Source of the DNA: Vibrio caribbeanicus ATCC BAA-2122
GTDB taxonomy: Bacteria > Pseudomonadota > Gammaproteobacteria > Enterobacterales > Vibrionaceae
Assembly: GCF_000165125.1 (NCBI RefSeq)
Contig: NZ_AEIU01000112.1
Span: 1 to 64,000, forward strand
DNA length: 64,000 bases
Direction of reading: 5' to 3'
Below the pieces are notes generated by a model, which saw only the letters and a program-made list of their open reading frames with translations, had not been told where the DNA came from and searched no databases. Numbering within the stretch: position 1 is the first letter of the stretch; each line of letters begins with the position of its first letter. Position numbers and translations under genes: made by a program. Positions 33,797 through 42,498 of this stretch are shown here, in pieces.

Positions 33797-35917
33797 TTAG
33801 AACTGGTAATTCAGATCTAAGGTATACGAGCGCCCCGGAGCCGGATACCGGCCAACAGGGCTAGTATCAATGCCTCGGAAATAGTAATCCTCATCAAATA
33901 GGTTATTCACAGCAACATTCATGCGCAGCTTACCGTTCTCATCCTTATACAACTCCCTACCTAGGTTGAGGTTCCAAACCATATAAGCGGGCACTTTACC
34001 CTTGGCCCCAGTTGCGTCTTCTTGACTGGTATTTTCATTGTCAGAATATGCGCTGCTGTAGTAGTAGCCCGATAGCGTTGTCTCTAAATTGGTAAACGCA
34101 TAGGTTGCATCCCAACTCAATTGGTGTGTTGAAGAATAAGCAAGCTGATTACCCTCATTTTTCCCTTCTTCTTTCAACTCTGCATCCAAATAGTTGTAAC
34201 TAAGCCCCAGACTAAGTGCTGGTAATGATTCAGGAACGTAGCGAGCCCCTAGTTCAATACCTTGATGCAGCGTTTGACCAATATTTTCAAAGGTCTGAGT
34301 GGTTTTTTTCCACTGAAGCTGATCTTTAAAGTCAATACGATAGAGAGCAATATTAAAACTGGTGGAGTCTTGGGTATAGCGAGCACCTAACTCATAGTTC
34401 CACGCAAGCTCACTGCCTTCTTTGCCAAAACCTCGAATATTTGCGATCTGAGGTGCACGCAGTGACTTTTGAGCATTTACATAACCAACCCATTGCTCAG
34501 TAAAGTTATAGGCGACCGTTAGAGCAGGCAACCACTCGGTGACTTTGTTATCGCTCTTTTGCGTTTCTCCCAGATCATCAAACGTCATATCGACAGATTC
34601 GTAGCGAACACCCGGCGTAACTTTTAACGTATCATTGAACAAACCCACTTCATTACTGATATAACCCGCAAACGCATCTGTATCTAAATGCCAATCACGT
34701 GGTACTTTAGTCGCTCCACCAGCAATTGGAGTTTGAGTCAGCTTGTAGTCGATATCTTCATTAACGTAGCGAGCACCAAGGATCCAGTTCTGGGTCACAG
34801 CACTGCCCTCTCCAAAGTGCATCGCAAGCTTGGGCTCTACTCCGTAAACGTTGAATTTTCTTGGAGAAGTGCGCACATCGGTCGAGGGTAACGCAGGATC
34901 TGCCCAGTGTCCATCGCCATCATTAAAGCCCCACTGGAAGAAGCGATCAGAGTTATGGCCAAAAGTTTGAACTTCCAGCTTTGTACTGTCCGCAAGATTT
35001 AATTCATGAATATATTTCAAATTCCAGCGCGTTGATTTGCCCTGATATTCATCGTAAGGGCGCTTAGATTGATTGCGGTCGTGTTCATAATCTTGTGGAG
35101 ACAATGCACCCGGCATTTTAGTATCAGCATCATACCTTTGAATAAAAGCTTGCAACTCTTGAGTATCGCTCAATAACCAATCGGTTTTGATTTGGAAGTT
35201 CTTTACGTCCGTTTCAGAGTGTTCACGAAAACTCTCGCCTTTTAAAAAATTACCCTCTAACTGAATCGCAAACGTGTCCGTTAACCACCCGCCTGTTCTT
35301 AGGTAAAAATCATTGAGTGGCGTGTCACCGCCCTCGAACACCTTTAGGCGATTATTGATTTCAGTCTGCCAAGTGTTTGGAATCGGTTTTGTCACCAAAT
35401 TAATCACACCGCCAACATTATTGGGACCATATTGAACCGCCGCACCACCGCGCACAATATCGATGCGCTCAATTGTGGACAATGTGGCTGGGAAAATCGA
35501 TTGTCCGGTATGACCATAGGGAGCCAATGTTAGAGGCACACCATCCATCAAAAATTGAGCATAGCCACTGCGGCTTGCTTTTAAGCCTCGAACCGAAATA
35601 TTAGGAAGAACGCCAGTGCCAGTTTCATCTTGCACCTTGATGCCAGGAACACTTTGGAGTGCCGAGTCGATTGAATGTGCGGCCGTCTTTTCAATCTGCT
35701 CATTCGTCAGTACGGTACGTGCACCAGGGTACTCTTTTACGTCTTCCATTGCAGAATCGCCAATGACACTTGCAGTGACAACCATCTTCTCCGTGGTGTT
35801 GGTTTGAGGTTCAGGTGCCGCAAGCACATTCATGGAGATGACAGACGCAATCGCGGTCGCAAGAGCAGTTAAACGCCATTTAACTTGGGCTGTATTATCA
35901 GTATGTTGGGAACGCAT
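33797..35917 (-). CDS. pvuA: TonB-dependent ferric vibrioferrin receptor (PvuA2)
   Basis: A 706-residue outer-membrane receptor. The ATG at 35917 directly precedes the signal peptide (..SVISMNVLAA). TonB box EKMVVTAS, plug with MDGVPLTLAPYG and IDIVRGGAAVQYGPNNVGGVINLVTK, then the barrel, ending in LDLNYQF with the terminal Phe. It binds ferric vibrioferrin. In V. parahaemolyticus this second receptor of the locus works alongside PsuA/PvuA1. It sits 103 bases after psuA, with two hairpins in the gap. Confidence 0.9.
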   Translation of the reverse strand: MRSQHTDNTAQVKWRLTALATAIASVISMNVLAAPEPQTNTTEKMVVTASVIGDSAMEDVKEYPGARTVLTNEQIEKTAAHSIDSALQSVPGIKVQDETGTGVLPNISVRGLKASRSGYAQFLMDGVPLTLAPYGHTGQSIFPATLSTIERIDIVRGGAAVQYGPNNVGGVINLVTKPIPNTWQTEINNRLKVFEGGDTPLNDFYLRTGGWLTDTFAIQLEGNFLKGESFREHSETDVKNFQIKTDWLLSDTQELQAFIQRYDADTKMPGALSPQDYEHDRNQSKRPYDEYQGKSTRWNLKYIHELNLADSTKLEVQTFGHNSDRFFQWGFNDGDGHWADPALPSTDVRTSPRKFNVYGVEPKLAMHFGEGSAVTQNWILGARYVNEDIDYKLTQTPIAGGATKVPRDWHLDTDAFAGYISNEVGLFNDTLKVTPGVRYESVDMTFDDLGETQKSDNKVTEWLPALTVAYNFTEQWVGYVNAQKSLRAPQIANIRGFGKEGSELAWNYELGARYTQDSTSFNIALYRIDFKDQLQWKKTTQTFENIGQTLHQGIELGARYVPESLPALSLGLSYNYLDAELKEEGKNEGNQLAYSSTHQLSWDATYAFTNLETTLSGYYYSSAYSDNENTSQEDATGAKGKVPAYMVWNLNLGRELYKDENGKLRMNVAVNNLFDEDYYFRGIDTSPVGRYPAPGRSYTLDLNYQF

Positions 35918-35938
35918 TAGGTTTCCTTTAAGAGAATT

Positions 35939-35991
35939 AAGGGTCAAGGAGTAGCATTGACCCTTTGGGCTAACAGCCTTCAAAAGAAGGC
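35939..35991 (-). terminator. Two hairpins in the psuA-pvuA gap
   Basis: Going along the minus strand: GCCTTC-TTTT-GAAGGC (35991-35976), then AAGGGTCAA / TTGACCCTT (35965-35939) with a 9-base loop, followed by TTAATTCTCTT. The second resembles a weak intrinsic terminator and would reduce read-through from psuA to pvuA. Confidence 0.5.
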
Positions 35992-36020
35992 AAAATATCT
36001 ATCACTAAAAAGTAAAAAAT

Positions 36021-38054
36021 CTAGAATTGATATCCATAGTTGAGCATGAACTCTACGGGTGCTCCGTAACCAATCTGATTCAGTCCAGATTTACCATTGG
36101 TAGCCCCTAGAATGTATTTTTCGTTAAACACGTTATAAGCATTGGCTTGAATTTTGTGACGACCTGTTGTGTAAGCCGCCATCAGATCTACTGTGGTGTA
36201 ATCACCCAGAGCAACCGCTTCATCGTCACCAGCGTAGCGGTCGCCAACGTATTTAGCACCCCCGCCCAAACGCCAGTTTTCGTTAAGCTGATATGTACTC
36301 CACAATGAAAATAGGTGGTCGGACACATCATTGGGTTTCTTGTCTGTCTTTTTGTCTTTTGCATCAAGGTAGCTGTAGCCGACTGAGATGTCCCATTGCT
36401 GCGTGATCTGTCCACGCATTTCCAATTCGATACCTTGATGGCGTGCTTCAATCTTGTTGGTGACATCACCTTCAGTATTGGTTTGTGGCTGTTCTTGATC
36501 GATTTGAAATAGAGCGGCATTAAGCATCAGTGCGTTGTCTAATAGGTAAGCTTTTGCGCCGACTTCTTTTAGGTCGGTATGGAAAAACTCTGCCAATTTC
36601 GGATTAATGTAAATACCAGAGTAAGGTAGCTGCCATGAACGCGCTAAACTGGTATAGACCGACACGTCATAGTTGATGCGGTAAACCAAACCAGCACGAT
36701 AACTGACTTTGTTGTCATCAAGGTTTTCTTTCACTCCACCGACTTTTTTCTGCTCAAGATCCATTGAGTCATAACGCACATTACCTATGATAGAGAAATC
36801 GCCTAACGTGTAGACATCTTGGATATAGATACCCGCAGTTGTGGTTGTGTTATCACGGAAAGGTTTAAAGCCTGGGTTTGGTGTTGGGCCTATCGTAGGG
36901 TTGCCGATATTTTGCGATGGTAATGTGTTTTTAGCGTAGGTTAAGTCAATATTGATTTGGTTATAATCTGCACCAATCATCATTTGATTGGATCCCGTTT
37001 CCCAGACGAGCTCTGATTGAAGAGTCGTTGTCGTGCGAGGGTCATAACCAAAATTATTGACGGTTTGAGAAACGGTATTACCAACCACAGTACCTTGACG
37101 CGTGCCCTTTTGTTCAAGCTCAATGCGGTTGTGTGACACTCGGTTTGTCCAAGCCCATTCATCATTCAAACGCCACTCGTAGTTAACACCAAGACGAAGA
37201 CTATCCGATTGTTGGAAATCGTTGGTACCACCAAAAAATGCACTCTCTGACACGTCAATCGGCTTGCCGTTTTTCGATGGCACACCTCGATAGGGAACCA
37301 GCTCTTGATGAGCATATTCAAGATCAAAATCAAGGGTATGCCCATCAGCAGGTAAAATGCGGATGGTGGGTGCAATAAAGAAATCGTTAGAATCAATATG
37401 GTCTACGTAAGAATCAGCTTGACGATACTCTAAGTTAATACGGCCATTAACCTTATCGTTGAGCGCTGCAGAACTATCAAGCTGACTAATGAATTGATTG
37501 TTGCTACCAATGCTACCATTGACATTGGTAAAATTGTCGCCATTCGCGCGCTTAGTCACCAAATTAATGATGCCGCCTGCCGACCCCCGACCATACAATG
37601 CACCAGCCGCTCCTTTTACCACCTCAACACGTTCGATATTCGCCAGACTACGGTAGGACTGCAGTACACCATCATCTCGCATTCCATCACGATAGATATC
37701 GTTAAGCGCATCAAACCCGCGAATCACAAACTGGTCTCGGCTACCTTCACCTAGCGTGTTGTTGACACCAGCCACTCCATCTAAAGCATCGACTAAACGC
37801 GCTGCCCCTCTATCTTGCATTTCTGTCTTTGTCACGACCGATACTGACTGTGGAACGTCTAACCACTCCACATCCGTCTTAGTGCCTGACTGCGGCATTC
37901 TCTCAGCATAACCCTCATACTGGTGACCAACCACTTCGATGATTTCATTCGTTTCAACATCTTCGGATGCTAATACACTTGGCACCACTGCCACTGCTGT
38001 TAACGTTCCACCTATGGCGATCGCTAAAGGGGATAAGGTCAACTTTATTTTCAT
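36021..38054 (-). CDS. psuA: TonB-dependent siderophore receptor (PvuA1)
   Basis: A 677-residue receptor. ATG 38054 follows GCGGAA and precedes the signal peptide (..PSVLAS). TonB box NEIIEVVGHQ. The plug has MQDRGAARLVDALDGVAGVNN and IERVEVVKGAAGALYGRGSAGGIINLVTK, and the barrel ends LNYGYQF. It resembles the FhuE/FpvA-like subgroup. In V. parahaemolyticus this gene was named psuA and later shown to be a second ferric vibrioferrin receptor. It is the first gene of the transport operon, divergent from pvsA over 215 bases with Fur candidates. Confidence 0.9.
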   Translation of the reverse strand: MKIKLTLSPLAIAIGGTLTAVAVVPSVLASEDVETNEIIEVVGHQYEGYAERMPQSGTKTDVEWLDVPQSVSVVTKTEMQDRGAARLVDALDGVAGVNNTLGEGSRDQFVIRGFDALNDIYRDGMRDDGVLQSYRSLANIERVEVVKGAAGALYGRGSAGGIINLVTKRANGDNFTNVNGSIGSNNQFISQLDSSAALNDKVNGRINLEYRQADSYVDHIDSNDFFIAPTIRILPADGHTLDFDLEYAHQELVPYRGVPSKNGKPIDVSESAFFGGTNDFQQSDSLRLGVNYEWRLNDEWAWTNRVSHNRIELEQKGTRQGTVVGNTVSQTVNNFGYDPRTTTTLQSELVWETGSNQMMIGADYNQINIDLTYAKNTLPSQNIGNPTIGPTPNPGFKPFRDNTTTTAGIYIQDVYTLGDFSIIGNVRYDSMDLEQKKVGGVKENLDDNKVSYRAGLVYRINYDVSVYTSLARSWQLPYSGIYINPKLAEFFHTDLKEVGAKAYLLDNALMLNAALFQIDQEQPQTNTEGDVTNKIEARHQGIELEMRGQITQQWDISVGYSYLDAKDKKTDKKPNDVSDHLFSLWSTYQLNENWRLGGGAKYVGDRYAGDDEAVALGDYTTVDLMAAYTTGRHKIQANAYNVFNEKYILGATNGKSGLNQIGYGAPVEFMLNYGYQF

Positions 38055-38269
38055 TTTTTTATTCCGCAAATTGTTAAAACTGCCAACACCTGCGAATGTA
38101 AACAAATATCATTTGTATTTGCAATAGAAAATTTGATCTATATCATGTCCACGACTAAAAAATAAAATGTTCAATAAAATCATATTCATTAAAAAAATGA
38201 ATAAATACCTTTAATAGGTTCAATCAATTTTTAGTTCGCAAAATAACGTTAGAAAAATTAGGAAAGCCC
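38055..38269. promoter_or_regulatory. Divergent psuA/pvsA control region
   Basis: CAAAT-ATC-ATTTG (38103-38115, extended to TATTTG at 38121) is palindromic and resembles a Vibrio Fur site, positioned for psuA. TATTCATT-aaaaa-AATGAATA (38183-38203) is an 8-bp inverted repeat closer to pvsA, overlapping AATCATATTCATT, which also has Fur-like character. Both operons are iron-repressed by Fur in V. parahaemolyticus, which supports this reading. Confidence 0.55.
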
Positions 38270-39484
38270 ATGAAACCAACGATAGTCATAGTGAGTCATG
38301 TTGTGAATGATGCCGTCACCCACGGCTTCGTACCAGCGGCAAAAGCGATGGATTTTCACGTCGTTTTGATCACTGATCATAAGTTCAACCATCTAAAATT
38401 GGTGGACCAAGATAACCATTTCAACCCCGATGACATTCTAGAATGTGATGTGTTCAATCCACTTGAACTTATTGAAGTCATCACAGAACACCATTTAATC
38501 CCCGAGGCTATTTTTAGTAACAGCGATCATCTACAAACTTCAACCGCTATCTGTGCTCAGTTCTTTAATTTGCCTGCAAAAGATTGGACGGTGACGTTAA
38601 AAGCTAAGAACAAACACTTCACTCGCCAAGTTCTTGATGAAAAATCACTACCAAGTACACCGAGTCTCCTACTTCATCAAGGCGATTTATCGCAAAGTAG
38701 GACTCTCAACCTCCCTGTCGTTGCCAAGCCAAAAGAGGGCGTTGCAAGCATGGATGTTCAACGCTGCGACTCTAATGCCGCTCTTGAAAGCTATTGTGAA
38801 ACGTTCTGGCAAAAATACCCAACCTCTCCCGTTTTGGTTGAAGAGTTTTTGCAAGGGCCACTTATCACCATAGAAACCTTGGGGGATGGTAAAAATCTGT
38901 TCGCCGTGGGTGGCTTTGATGTCGAGCTGTCTGCCCCACCCCATTTTATCGAGACAGCAGCTCATTGGAATGGTAGCCAATGCGTCCAGTTTCGCGATGA
39001 ATGCCTTCGCCAGTTGAAAGCATTTGGGGTTGGGTTTGGCGTGTGTCACAGCGAATTCATTATCACTGATTCAGGCCCAGTCTTGGTCGAAATCAACTAT
39101 CGAAGTATCGGAGATGGACGTGAGTTTTTAATCGATAACCTGAGCCACAATTTATGGTTTAGCACCATCCTAAAACTGCATCTTGGTCATGAGCTCGATG
39201 AAAACTTCACTATCGAAGGAAGTGCTCGGGTACATTATGTTGTCGCCGAAAACAGCGGAACCATAACAGGCACATCAACGTCTTTCATCGACCAAGAAGA
39301 CGATATTACGACACAACAACAGGTTCTCAAAGCTGCTGGAGAACATATCCAACAAAGCTATTCGAACAAAGATTACCTAGCCAGAATTTCTCTTAGTTCT
39401 CCGTCTGGGCAAGCATTGCAACCTCACCTCGACAGAGCGCTTGCAACTTTTAATCTTGTACCAATCAAAGGGGTAACAGCATGA
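38270..39484 (+). CDS. pvsA: ATP-grasp ligase of vibrioferrin synthesis
   Basis: A 404-residue ATP-grasp enzyme. The ATP-binding strands are seen in LPVVAKPKEGVASMD and PVLVEEFLQGPLIT, and metal ligands in the VLVEINYRSIGDGRE segment. It is expected to form an amide bond using an acyl-phosphate intermediate during vibrioferrin assembly. The exact step I leave open. AGGAAAG precedes the ATG. The stop overlaps the pvsB start as ATGA. It is the first gene of pvsABCDE, divergent from psuA. Confidence 0.9.
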   Translation: MKPTIVIVSHVVNDAVTHGFVPAAKAMDFHVVLITDHKFNHLKLVDQDNHFNPDDILECDVFNPLELIEVITEHHLIPEAIFSNSDHLQTSTAICAQFFNLPAKDWTVTLKAKNKHFTRQVLDEKSLPSTPSLLLHQGDLSQSRTLNLPVVAKPKEGVASMDVQRCDSNAALESYCETFWQKYPTSPVLVEEFLQGPLITIETLGDGKNLFAVGGFDVELSAPPHFIETAAHWNGSQCVQFRDECLRQLKAFGVGFGVCHSEFIITDSGPVLVEINYRSIGDGREFLIDNLSHNLWFSTILKLHLGHELDENFTIEGSARVHYVVAENSGTITGTSTSFIDQEDDITTQQQVLKAAGEHIQQSYSNKDYLARISLSSPSGQALQPHLDRALATFNLVPIKGVTA

Positions 39485-41292
39485 ACGACAACGTTTTATA
39501 TTTTACCAAACGCTTAATAGATACCTGTCTGCGCGAAGATTTGTTTGGTTTGGTTTCAAAGAGCAATTTCATTAATGCTCTTCCTGAACAGCTCAACATC
39601 GATACAAACGAGAAAGACCAAACGTGGCTGGCTTTTTCATCGCAATATTTAAACCTCTATTTGCCGGTTACACCTTCTTATTACATGCAGTCTTGGGTGT
39701 ACGATGTGGCTAACCAGCACTCAACACAATGTTGGTATATCGAGCAAAATGGCACTGTAGAATTGCAGCAACATTATCGCGATTGGATTGAAGTGTTAAA
39801 AATCTTGGCTCACGAAAGCTCCCATCCGTTACTCGATGGGTATTTGCAAGAGCTTAGGTGCGCTGAACAACACAAGGTGTTGTGTGACAAAGCCTTCTTA
39901 CAAAACTCAGACGTATTGATGCAGCCGATATCTGAACTCGACAGTTGGGAGCACAAGCTATTGCAAGCGGATCAAATTGCGTCGTACTTAGATCATCCTT
40001 ACTATCCGACTGCTCGGGCAAAGTTTGGCCTGAGCGATAAAGATTTAGCTCTGTATGCACCTGAGTTTGCCAAGAGTTTTACTTTGCGCTGGTTAGCCAT
40101 TGAGAAATCACGAGTAACATTAACCTCGACACAGCCTGAATGCTGGCCGACGATGGAACAAGTTGGCTTACCTGCCGATTTTGCATTGAGTCATGTGTTG
40201 TTCCCTGCTCACCCATTAACTCTAGATAGTTTAGAATCACTCCCTGAAGGGGTCATTAAAGCACCCTATGCCTACCACGAGGTTACACCTACTTTATCGG
40301 TACGCACTGTGGTCATGAAACAAGCACCACATATACATATAAAAGTCCCCCTCATCATGCGTTCATTAGGAACCAAGAACATTCGTCTCATCAAACCATC
40401 AACGCTCTATGATGGGCATTGGTTTGAGCGCTTATTAACACATTTAGAACAAAGCGATCATGAACTCAAAGGAACACTTTTCCACTGCAATGAAGAACAT
40501 GGCGGCCACTATGGCGATGAGAAAACATTTGCTTACATCGTGCGTGAGTACCCTGTTCAATATTGTGAAGATCAGGCGTTAGTACCTGTTGCAGCCCTTG
40601 CCAGTCCAATGCCGGATAACCGCTTGTTTCTCGAACATCTCGCAGAGCAATACTATCAACAAGATACACTGGCTTGGTTTACTGACTACGTTGATCTGTT
40701 GTGTAAGGTCCACCTGACACTTTGGTTGCGTTACGGTATTGCTTTGGAATCAAATCAACAAAACGCCATTATTGCATTCAATAAAGATGGGAAAATGACG
40801 TTAGCCATGAAGGATAATGACGCCGCTCGTATTTGGCCAAATCGTTTCAAAACGTTTGAGCCCAACTCCCCAGTTCAATGTGACCAATTGCTAGATCAAC
40901 GAATTAAAGTCGACAATGAGCTGGCTTTGGGTCAGATGTTTACCACGATTACCCTGCAATTGGATATTGCCGCAATTGTCGAGGCAATGGCTACCAAGGG
41001 AATTGCATCAAGTGCCTCTTTGTACGCAATCGTTGCAACAAGCCTTACCCAATATATTGACCACTTAGAAACACAAGGGCACGAAACGAAATTAGCGCGC
41101 GAACTCTTGTTTGATTCTCCGAATTTGTATGCCAAATATTTACTCAGCTCAGGGAGCTTACTTTCAAAAGAAACCTCCGGCGCGAGTGATATCAACAAAT
41201 ATTACGGGTTATCTGCACCTAATTTTTTGTTGCTTACCAGCGAAGAAGCTCAACATGCATATCTCACTAATATTAAACAAAATGTGAGTTAA
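39481..41292 (+). CDS. pvsB: NIS siderophore synthetase (IucA/IucC family)
   Basis: A 603-residue NRPS-independent siderophore synthetase. The family core is seen in FPAHPLTLDSLES, IKVPLIMRSLGTKNIR, and the C-terminal FhuF-like half with HLTLWLRYGIALESNQQNAIIAF. These enzymes adenylate a carboxylate of citrate or a citryl intermediate and condense it with an amine or alcohol. Together with PvsD it assembles vibrioferrin from citrate, alanine, an ethanolamine unit and 2-oxoglutarate. It overlaps pvsA by four bases. Confidence 0.92.
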   Translation: MNDNVLYFTKRLIDTCLREDLFGLVSKSNFINALPEQLNIDTNEKDQTWLAFSSQYLNLYLPVTPSYYMQSWVYDVANQHSTQCWYIEQNGTVELQQHYRDWIEVLKILAHESSHPLLDGYLQELRCAEQHKVLCDKAFLQNSDVLMQPISELDSWEHKLLQADQIASYLDHPYYPTARAKFGLSDKDLALYAPEFAKSFTLRWLAIEKSRVTLTSTQPECWPTMEQVGLPADFALSHVLFPAHPLTLDSLESLPEGVIKAPYAYHEVTPTLSVRTVVMKQAPHIHIKVPLIMRSLGTKNIRLIKPSTLYDGHWFERLLTHLEQSDHELKGTLFHCNEEHGGHYGDEKTFAYIVREYPVQYCEDQALVPVAALASPMPDNRLFLEHLAEQYYQQDTLAWFTDYVDLLCKVHLTLWLRYGIALESNQQNAIIAFNKDGKMTLAMKDNDAARIWPNRFKTFEPNSPVQCDQLLDQRIKVDNELALGQMFTTITLQLDIAAIVEAMATKGIASSASLYAIVATSLTQYIDHLETQGHETKLARELLFDSPNLYAKYLLSSGSLLSKETSGASDINKYYGLSAPNFLLLTSEEAQHAYLTNIKQNVS

Positions 41293-41298
41293 TTGACC

Positions 41299-42498
41299 AT
41301 GACCAAACTCATCTATAGCGTTCTACTTTGCCACTTTATCGCAGCATTTGCTGCCTTGGGCATGCCGTTGTTCTTACCGACAGTGTTGCCCACTTTAGGA
41401 TCGAGTGTAAATGCAGAATGGGCGGGTGTTTTGTTTATCCTCCCTACCTTTTGCACTGCGATGGCTGCTCGCTTTTGGGGGCAGTTTGCCGACCGATACG
41501 GTAAACGCCGCTCTCTGCTGCGCGCTCAAATTGGCCTTGCCGCAGGATTTATGTTGTGTGGTATGGCAACAACGCTACCCATGTTTGTGTTTGGTCTTAT
41601 TGTTCAAGGAACGTTTGGCGGCACAATGGCAGCCTCTAATAGCTACCTTTCAAGCCAAGTCGAAGAGGCTAAAGCACTCGCTAAAACCCTAAATAAAACC
41701 CAGCTATCTGCCCGTTTGGCACTCATTGTGGCCCCCATTGGACTGGGGTGGGCATTATCAGGAACCAATCCGTTGACAGCCTACCTTTGGCTCGCAATAT
41801 TGCCACTTATCGCGTTTGCTATCACGCTTACGCTACCTGTCGATAAAACCGAAGGGCATCAAACGCAGTCAAAGAGTCCTGTTGGGAAACCTCATACTAG
41901 GTCGGCATACTCATTGAGTGCTCTATATTGGGTATTTGGAGCTCAATTTAGCTTTGCTTTTGCTATGGTCGTGACCTTTCCATATTTCTCACCCTATGTT
42001 GAGCAGTATGGTGATATGAGTCCGACATGGATCGGTTTTATGTATGCACTACCGCATGGTATCTATCTTCTATTTGCGACTAAGATCGACACACTTTCGG
42101 AGAAAATCAATCGCTACCAACAACAGGCAACACTTTGGTTGGGCTTTACCTTGCTCTTCATCAGTTGTGTTATGCACCTAGAGCAAAATGAAGCCTTACT
42201 GTTCGTTGCTCGTGTGGTGTTTGGTTTTGGCATGGTTTGCTGTTATCAAGGTCTGCATCAAGCCCTTACAAACCGACTCAATAGACAACACGGCGGCAAA
42301 GTATTTTCTCGCTTTGATGCTATGTCGAAATGGGGAGGGGTTGCCGCAGGCCTGAGTGCGTCTCTGATTATTCGCTTCTATTCGCTCGACGTTCCTTTTC
42401 TACTTTCTGCCTTGGTCAGTGTAACGACTCTAATTGCGCTGATCATTCATTCAAAATTTGGACATCAACATGCTACAAACTCCATTACCACCGAGTAA
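41299..42498 (+). CDS. pvsC: MFS exporter for vibrioferrin
   Basis: A 399-residue MFS protein with about 12 membrane helices and the loop-2 motif FWGQFADRYGKRRSLL. In vibrioferrin loci PvsC exports the finished siderophore. The ATG at 41299 lies seven bases after the pvsB stop; a TTG two codons earlier is possible. The 3' end overlaps pvsD by 29 bases, so the operon is tightly packed. Confidence 0.9.
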   Translation: MTKLIYSVLLCHFIAAFAALGMPLFLPTVLPTLGSSVNAEWAGVLFILPTFCTAMAARFWGQFADRYGKRRSLLRAQIGLAAGFMLCGMATTLPMFVFGLIVQGTFGGTMAASNSYLSSQVEEAKALAKTLNKTQLSARLALIVAPIGLGWALSGTNPLTAYLWLAILPLIAFAITLTLPVDKTEGHQTQSKSPVGKPHTRSAYSLSALYWVFGAQFSFAFAMVVTFPYFSPYVEQYGDMSPTWIGFMYALPHGIYLLFATKIDTLSEKINRYQQQATLWLGFTLLFISCVMHLEQNEALLFVARVVFGFGMVCCYQGLHQALTNRLNRQHGGKVFSRFDAMSKWGGVAAGLSASLIIRFYSLDVPFLLSALVSVTTLIALIIHSKFGHQHATNSITTE

